Source: an uncultured Hyphomicrobiales bacterium (GTDB taxonomy: Bacteria > Pseudomonadota > Alphaproteobacteria > Rhizobiales > Rhizobiaceae). From it: 8,675 bases of DNA. The position numbers were made by a program, and so were the translations under genes. How positions within the stretch are numbered: the first letter of the stretch is position 1; the number at the start of each line of letters is the position of its first letter. Shown one piece after another: positions 5,676-8,675 of this stretch. Where the stretch lies: assembly GCA_943908365.1 (NCBI GenBank), contig CALTTH010000141.1:1-8675 (forward strand), in the 5' to 3' direction. Below the pieces are notes generated by a model. The model worked only from the letters and a program-made list of their open reading frames with translations. It ran no database searches and was not told the origin of the DNA.

Positions 5676-6830
5676 ATGAAAGACCTGTTGCGGCTCATCG
5701 TGCCGGAAGCGGCCTCGGTCAGCTATAAGGAGCGCTTTCGAGCAGGCGCAGGCGCGTGGATCGGCATCCTCCTCACCAGCTTGATCGGATACGTCGCAGT
5801 CGGCGCAGGCCTGGAACTCCCGGCCTTGATCGCGCCCATGGGTGCATCGGCCGTCCTGCTCTTTGCAGTTCCCTCCAGCCCGCTGGCGCAGCCATGGTCG
5901 ATCCTTGGCGGAAACATGGTCGCGGCGCTGATCGGCGTCACCGTCACTCTTCTCGTGCCTCAACCCTTTCTTGCGGCCGCACTCGCCGTCGCCATTGCGA
6001 TCGGGGCCATGATCACCCTGCGCTGCCTTCATCCACCAAGCGGTGCCGTGGCGCTCACCGCTGTTCTTGGTGGACCCGCGATCCACGAGCTTGGTTACGC
6101 CTTCGTTCTCTGGCCGGTCCTCGGAAACTCAATCGCGCTCCTGACGCTCGCGGTGCTCTACAACAATTTCACAGGACGTCCCTACCCGCATTCCATTCGC
6201 CCGCAACCAGCAGGCCACGGAACGAAGGATTCGGCACCCATAGAGCGGATCGGCTTTTCATCTGCCGACCTTGATGACGTTCTGAAGGAATTTGACCAGG
6301 TTCTCGACATCGACCGTGACGACCTGGAAACGATCCTGCGTCGCACGGAATTGCGGTCCTATCGCAGACGCGCGACCCATCTCGATTGTGCCAGCATCAT
6401 GTCTCGCGACGTCATTGGCGTGGCGCCGGACGATTCGTTGAAAAACGCCCACAAGCTTATGCGCAGCCATCACGTGAAAGCACTACCAGTTACCAATGAC
6501 GATGCGGAGGTGGTCGGGATCGTGACCCAGGCGGATTTTCTCGACAAGGCGAACTGGACGAATGGACGCCCACGCATCGGCTTTCTTCAGCGATTACGCC
6601 TGATCAGAACGGGCAAGTCCGCACCCAATGACACGGTGAAGGATATCATGACCTCTCCCGTGAAGACGGTCTCGCCGACGACGGCAATCGAGAATATTAT
6701 TATCGTCTTTGCCGAGCAGGGTCTGCACTACCTGCCGGTGGTGGATGCCAATCAGAAGCTTGCCGGGATTATTTCGCAATCGGACGTTCTTGTGGGAATG
6801 TTGGCCGACAAGGCAGCGTCGGCACGCTGA
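5676..6830 (+). CDS. HPP family membrane protein with two C-terminal CBS domains
   Basis: A 384-residue protein with an N-terminal HPP domain (about 20-168) of four to five hydrophobic segments (about 26-45, 49-66, 77-95, 98-116, 140-162). The motif LRCLHPPSGAVAL has the name-giving His119-Pro120-Pro121. After a charged linker (about 170-237) come two CBS domains, at about 238-292 (SIMSRDVIGVAPDDS onward) and 321-378 (VKDIMTSPVKTVSP onward). CBS pairs form a Bateman module that usually binds adenine nucleotides. Some HPP proteins, including a chloroplast member, transport nitrite; whether this one does is unknown, and no nitrite or nitrate reduction gene is in the window. The arrangement suggests a transporter gated by a cytoplasmic nucleotide sensor. 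ATG5676 follows a modest Shine-Dalgarno (GGATAAG at 5667-5673). marC ends 81 bases upstream. The stop lies 34 bases from the end of the convergent M15 gene, with no terminator visible between them. Confidence 0.92.
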   Translation: MKDLLRLIVPEAASVSYKERFRAGAGAWIGILLTSLIGYVAVGAGLELPALIAPMGASAVLLFAVPSSPLAQPWSILGGNMVAALIGVTVTLLVPQPFLAAALAVAIAIGAMITLRCLHPPSGAVALTAVLGGPAIHELGYAFVLWPVLGNSIALLTLAVLYNNFTGRPYPHSIRPQPAGHGTKDSAPIERIGFSSADLDDVLKEFDQVLDIDRDDLETILRRTELRSYRRRATHLDCASIMSRDVIGVAPDDSLKNAHKLMRSHHVKALPVTNDDAEVVGIVTQADFLDKANWTNGRPRIGFLQRLRLIRTGKSAPNDTVKDIMTSPVKTVSPTTAIENIIIVFAEQGLHYLPVVDANQKLAGIISQSDVLVGMLADKAASAR

Positions 6831-6864
6831 AATCGATGCTCACACTGGACCGTATTGGCAAGGA

Positions 6865-8079
6865 TCAGCTGCTGGTGCCTGTTTTGCGGCACGGCCAGTT
6901 CCAGTCGCGGCTCTCCCCAATATCCATATGAACCGATTCCGTGTGGCAATAGGTGCCGACGCCGCCTCTTCCGGGCAGAGATCGCAGATAGTCTGCAAGA
7001 TCCCACTTGGAGACGCCCTTGATCTGTATGTCCACGGCCTCGCAGGTGAAATGCTTGGAGCCATGCGTCGCGCCCTTGGGCGGGCGGTAGCCGGAGGTGA
7101 TGATTGCTGGCTTGCGATAATGGGATTCGAGCTGCTTGATGCGATGTACTAACTCGGGCTTCAGGCAGCCTACGTTCACCTGGTTCGTCTGCAAGACGAG
7201 CCCATTGGGCGCGATGCGCGTCAATCCCGGCATCGATACAAGTTTCATCAAGCCCGTGGGCTTATCGTCCTCGTCGTCCAGGTGGCTTTCATCAAAAAGC
7301 GGAGCCGCCTTTCCGGGGGAGGCCACAGCGGGTTGTGCTATGCCACCCAAAGCCGCTGCAGCATCCTGTCCGGTCGCCCCGCGCTTTTTAGGAACGCCGG
7401 CAAACAAGGCTGCGGCCATTGGGATATTCTGCGGACCCTGAGACGGCTCCTCGTTGGTTGATGACTTGCCACTTGAAAGCGCGTTCGTGGGCGCAGGACT
7501 GGGAGCCCCCGGGACCGCGTTGGACGATTGATCTTGGGAAGACTGCGGCACGGTTTCCGCAGGCGCGTGGCCCTGGGTCGAATAGACACTCTTCAACGCG
7601 GGCACGATTCGCCGCGTGGGAGCATAGGCCGGGACACTGTCCATATCCGCTTGGCCCGTTGACGTCGTGCCGCTGGAGAAAATGCTGTGAGATCCGGCGG
7701 CAACCCCGGTCGCCTGCATGGCATAGCAGCAATTCGGCTGGTCCGCACCGTCCCCGGCTGCCAGCACTTGCGGGGCCTGTGGCGCCCCGCTTTGCATGGT
7801 GTTGGCTGCCGACTTGCCGTTAGCCGCCGACATCATTCTCGGATCGACATAGCCCGGCTGAGCGGGTTGCACGCCATGAGGCGCCGCGGCCTGGGTTTTA
7901 GCCCCATCGACCCCCTCCCCATCCGCGAGCGTTGCGGGATCAAGAACGGCTGCCACATCCTTGCCCTCGGACTTTGCTGAAACGCAGCCAGAAAGCATCA
8001 GAAGCGCCAAAACGATTGATGACGCGGCCGCTGCTGCGTCGCGCGATCGTCGTCGCGGCTGACCCGTCTCCATCTTCAA
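6865..8079 (-). CDS. M15/YcbK-like (DUF882) murein-hydrolase lipoprotein
   Basis: Predicted envelope lipoprotein with a C-terminal zinc peptidase domain like E. coli YcbK (MepK), an endopeptidase that favours LD (3-3) cross-links. Numbering from TTG8079 (404 residues): a hydrophobic signal segment ends in the lipobox LSGC with acylated Cys32. A low-complexity Ala/Ser/Gln/Pro linker of about 250 residues follows, and the catalytic domain spans about 285-398. Metal ligands fit the M15 pattern: His343 and Asp350 (H-x6-D in SKHFTCEAVD) and His384 (in VHMD), with candidate catalytic Glu381 three residues before. Four Cys (305, 345, 378, 397) could form two disulfides. The domain ends with DWNWPC, as in rhizobial relatives. 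TTG8079 is chosen because GGAGG at 8093-8089 lies nine bases before it; ATG8073, two codons later, is 15 bases away, and ATG8142 has no good site and would add a basic 21-residue extension. It lies downstream of gloA, possibly co-transcribed. Exact substrate is inferred. Confidence 0.88.
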   Translation of the reverse strand: MKMETGQPRRRSRDAAAAASSIVLALLMLSGCVSAKSEGKDVAAVLDPATLADGEGVDGAKTQAAAPHGVQPAQPGYVDPRMMSAANGKSAANTMQSGAPQAPQVLAAGDGADQPNCCYAMQATGVAAGSHSIFSSGTTSTGQADMDSVPAYAPTRRIVPALKSVYSTQGHAPAETVPQSSQDQSSNAVPGAPSPAPTNALSSGKSSTNEEPSQGPQNIPMAAALFAGVPKKRGATGQDAAAALGGIAQPAVASPGKAAPLFDESHLDDEDDKPTGLMKLVSMPGLTRIAPNGLVLQTNQVNVGCLKPELVHRIKQLESHYRKPAIITSGYRPPKGATHGSKHFTCEAVDIQIKGVSKWDLADYLRSLPGRGGVGTYCHTESVHMDIGESRDWNWPCRKTGTSS

Positions 8080-8088
8080 AAGGAAAAT

Positions 8089-8093
8089 CCTCC
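8089..8093 (-). promoter_or_regulatory. Shine-Dalgarno that favours a TTG start for the M15 lipoprotein
   Basis: GGAGG (8093-8089 on the minus strand) stands nine bases before TTG8079 and 15 before ATG8073. Ideal spacing points to TTG as the initiation codon. An ATG at 8142, upstream of this site, would leave the site inside the coding region. Confidence 0.55.
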
Positions 8094-8152
8094 GCGTCTT
8101 GCGCTTCGAATGCACCAGAAACCGTGAGTTCGAGCAAAGCATTGCTTAGCCC

Positions 8153-8171
8153 AAAACATGAGCGGCTCATG
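8153..8171 (-). terminator. Weak hairpin with T4 downstream of gloA
   Basis: On the minus strand, CATGAGC (8171-8165) pairs with GCTCATG (8163-8157) around one base, in practice a 6-bp stem with a 3-base loop. Four T (8156-8153) follow. It lies 45 bases after the gloA stop. The stem is short and the T run brief, so any termination is probably partial, allowing read-through into the M15 gene. A nearby inverted repeat, AAGCGC/GCGCTT, just past the gloA stop lacks a T run. Confidence 0.3.
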
Positions 8172-8215
8172 GGCGATCAAGACGAAGCGCGGAGAATGCG
8201 CTTAAGCCTAAGGCC

Positions 8216-8656
8216 TTACCAGGAGCCGGTATTCTCCATAGATATCCATGGCTCGGCTGGTGCCAGGCTTGCGCCCTTCTGCAATATCTCGATGGATATG
8301 CCATCGGGAGAGCGAACAAACGCCATATGCCCATCACGCGGGGGACGGTTAATGGTCACGCCAGCGGCCTGCAACTTGGCGCAGATTTCGTAGATATCGT
8401 CCACCTCATAAGCCAGGTGGCCAAAGTTGCGTCCGCCCGTGTAATCTTCGGTATCCCAGTTATAGGTCAGCTCAAGAGCGGGCGCCTTGTTTTCTGTTGC
8501 TGCCCTGACGTCGTCGCGCGCAGCGAGGAACACGAGCGTAAACCGCCCTTTCTCGTTTTCGATGCGGCGAATCTCCTGCAGGCCGAAGATATCAGAATAG
8601 AATTCGAGCGACGCCTTCAGGTCTTTGACCCGAACCATGGTGTGCAGATAACGCAT
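8216..8656 (-). CDS. gloA: Lactoylglutathione lyase (glyoxalase I)
   Basis: Cytoplasmic enzyme that converts the hemithioacetal of methylglyoxal and glutathione to S-lactoylglutathione, the first step of glyoxalase detoxification. The 146-residue product is one vicinal-oxygen-chelate unit with two beta-alpha-beta-beta-beta modules. The four expected metal ligands are present: His5 (MRYLHTM), Glu62 (LELTYNW), His80 (FGHLAYEV) and Glu123 (SIEIL). The short length, without the extensions of eukaryotic Zn enzymes, and the match to the E. coli type suggest a Ni- or Co-activated enzyme, which is inference. The tail of about 18 residues after the domain (ending ENTGSW) is slightly longer than the E. 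coli protein. The start is firm: AGGAGG at 8670-8665 precedes ATG8656 by eight bases. The promoter must lie beyond the window edge. The M15 lipoprotein gene follows on the same strand after 136 bases. Confidence 0.96.
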   Translation of the reverse strand: MRYLHTMVRVKDLKASLEFYSDIFGLQEIRRIENEKGRFTLVFLAARDDVRAATENKAPALELTYNWDTEDYTGGRNFGHLAYEVDDIYEICAKLQAAGVTINRPPRDGHMAFVRSPDGISIEILQKGASLAPAEPWISMENTGSW

Positions 8657-8675
8657 TATGTATTCCTCCTGTCTC

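Noticed and set aside
4896..6086. 396-residue minus-strand open frame opposite marC and the HPP-CBS gene
   Set aside because: The translated sequence is dominated by Arg, Glu, Gln and Asp without any domain and mirrors two genes with clear family motifs.
6831..6864. Possible terminator between the convergent HPP-CBS and M15 genes
   Set aside because: I looked for a stem followed by a T run in these 34 bases on both strands and saw none.
6709..7152. 147-residue plus-strand frame across the HPP-CBS end and the M15 gene
   Set aside because: It overlaps two well-supported genes in other frames and shows no motif of its own.
8080..8142. Longer N-terminus of the M15 lipoprotein from ATG8142
   Set aside because: It adds a basic stretch before the signal peptide and puts a consensus Shine-Dalgarno inside the gene. 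TTG8079 fits better, though the longer form is not excluded.

Overview
The window looks like ordinary chromosome from an alphaproteobacterium of the order Rhizobiales, most likely Rhizobiaceae (Agrobacterium/Rhizobium type). This rests on protein signatures: a GyrA with the alphaproteobacterial AAERYTECRL active-site stretch and an Ala at the Ser83-equivalent site, a SPOR-tailed D-Ala-D-Ala carboxypeptidase, and a YcbK-like M15 lipoprotein with the rhizobial endings GRGGVGTYCHT and DWNW. Composition is GC-rich with long antisense shadow frames. I see no transposase, integrase, tRNA, rRNA, CRISPR array or phage gene.

Layout. Bases 1-63 are a near-perfect palindrome (29-base arms, 5-base spacer) at the window edge, running into the first gene. 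49-1434 (+) is a penicillin-binding-protein-type D-Ala-D-Ala carboxypeptidase with a C-terminal SPOR domain. 1525-1785 (+) is an unrecognised 86-residue protein with a good ribosome-binding site and a strong terminator behind it. 1909-4710 (-) is gyrA, converging on the small gene, with two stacked hairpin terminators in the 123 bases between them. 4711-4964 is a divergent intergenic region with a convincing gyrA promoter on the minus strand. 4965-5594 (+) is a MarC-family membrane protein, and 5676-6830 (+) is an HPP-family membrane protein fused to two CBS domains; the two are co-directional and 81 bases apart. 6865-8079 (-) is an M15/YcbK (MepK-like) murein-hydrolase lipoprotein, and 8216-8656 (-) is a lactoylglutathione lyase (gloA) that lies upstream of it on the same strand.

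How the genes relate. Two genes act on peptidoglycan: the carboxypeptidase trims stem pentapeptides, and the M15 lipoprotein probably cuts cross-links. They lie at opposite ends of the window and are not one operon. gyrA is an independently promoted and terminated housekeeping unit. marC and the HPP-CBS gene may be co-transcribed. gloA and the M15 gene may be co-transcribed, although a weak hairpin lies between them.

I did not find a new multi-gene system. The points most worth a second look are the edge palindrome (possible assembly artefact or inverted duplication), the small unknown gene, the natural Ala at the GyrA quinolone site with a CTD insertion, a hairpin over the HPP-CBS ribosome-binding site, and the TTG start and long linker of the M15 lipoprotein.
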